Below are positions 5,074 to 5,375 of a stretch of DNA of 5,375 bases, piece by piece; the first letter of the stretch is position 1; every line of letters begins with the position of its first letter. Made by a program: the position numbers and the translations under genes. Origin of the DNA: Gammaproteobacteria bacterium (lineage in GTDB: Bacteria > Pseudomonadota > Gammaproteobacteria > SZUA-229); assembly GCA_030641945.1 (NCBI GenBank), contig DAOWLL010000151.1, positions 1 to 5,375 on the forward strand, in the 5' to 3' direction. Under the pieces are notes generated by a model. It saw only the letters and a list, made by a program, of their open reading frames with translations. It was not told where the DNA came from and made no database searches.

Positions 5074-5375
5074 ATGCTTGCTATACTTGATACGGACGTT
5101 AGCGAAGCCACCCATGTGGTATCGTACGGCGAATATCACCATTAAAATGGATTCAGCAGCGAAGCGGAACGCACTGTGCCTTTTGAAATCATCGTCGATG
5201 CACCGAGACGGAAGTTCTTTCGTCGGCTCCAACGTGCACTCACCACGTTGCTCGGCATGCTCCTGGTAATTGCCGGCCTCGCCGCATCGAGCTTGCCGCT
5301 GTTATTTGTCATCGCTATTATCGCGTCGCTTTTCTCAACTAAATTAAACTTTCCCGACACTGATCCGGAACAGGC
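5074..5375 (+). pseudogene. 5' part of a membrane-protein reading frame broken by an in-frame TAA (runs off the window)
   Basis: ATG 5074, with a strong ribosome site, opens 23 codons that end at TAA 5143-5145. In exactly the same frame the sequence then stays open to the right edge and reads like real protein: charged N-terminal part (SSEAERTVPFEIIVDAPRR), a basic RRKFFRRLQR, then about 33 hydrophobic residues (LTTLLGMLLVIAGLAAS, SLPLLFVIAIIASLF) suggesting two membrane spans or a hairpin. One reading is a single gene with a nonsense mutation (CAA to TAA would suffice). Another is a real gene starting at GTG 5176, with weak upstream CGGA, preceded by a 23-codon leader peptide. I do not recognise the family. 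The ATG at 5147 is in a different frame that loses this hydrophobic stretch. Confidence 0.4.

Noticed and set aside
5006..5104. A third attC-like site (TAACAAGG ... GGACGTTAGCG) before the right-edge reading frame
   Set aside because: The inner arms show no convincing pairing, the right core falls inside the frame that starts at 5074, and the left core fits the consensus poorly. Possible but not supportable by eye.
5142..5360. A 72-codon minus-strand ORF at the right edge
   Set aside because: It is antisense to the plus-strand frame that shows clear hydrophobic membrane segments, and has no motif or ribosome site of its own.
1..5375. CRISPR array, tRNA, rRNA or retron-type RNA
   Set aside because: No regularly spaced repeats, no tRNA-like cloverleaf and no reverse transcriptase motif could be seen on either strand.

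Overview
The window looks like an accessory (defence-type) segment of a proteobacterial genome, most likely gammaproteobacterial. That placement is an inference from an IS91-family transposase remnant, Shine-Dalgarno style starts and sites resembling the large attC sites of gammaproteobacterial chromosomal integrons. No housekeeping gene is present, and base composition changes sharply from gene to gene, as expected for a mosaic of acquired pieces.

Layout from left to right. Bases 3-266 hold the 3' end of a gene for a protein with one membrane span. Bases 276-408 form a long imperfect palindrome resembling a VCR-type integron attC site. Bases 426-1418 encode a 330-residue protein with a macro-like (M17 aminopeptidase N-domain-like) first half and a nucleoside 2-deoxyribosyltransferase/TIR-like second half. 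Its stop codon sits inside a 7-base core that is the exact reverse complement of the core in front of the gene, the expected signature of a mobile integron cassette. A 235-base gap with a second, weaker attC-like stretch and a small hairpin follows. Bases 1654-3678 encode a 674-residue zinc ribbon - TPR-like - TIR - beta-rich domain protein. Bases 3719-3898 are a decayed IS91-type transposase fragment. On the minus strand, 4877-3960 encodes a 305-residue TIR protein with an uncharacterised C-terminal domain. From 5074 to the right edge is the beginning of a membrane-protein reading frame broken by an in-frame TAA.

Three successive intact genes thus carry a TIR domain or a TIR-like nucleotide-processing domain, and each has a different partner domain. 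Bacterial TIR domains commonly cleave NAD+ in abortive antiphage defence, and macro-type domains bind ADP-ribose-like molecules. A TIR-makes-signal, macro-like-domain-reads-signal relay, in the spirit of Thoeris, is therefore conceivable. The genes differ in strand, base composition and spacing, so they do not form one operon. The safer reading is a defence island gathered piece by piece, with cassette capture as the best supported route for the first gene. All family assignments come from motif recognition by eye; no database search was run.
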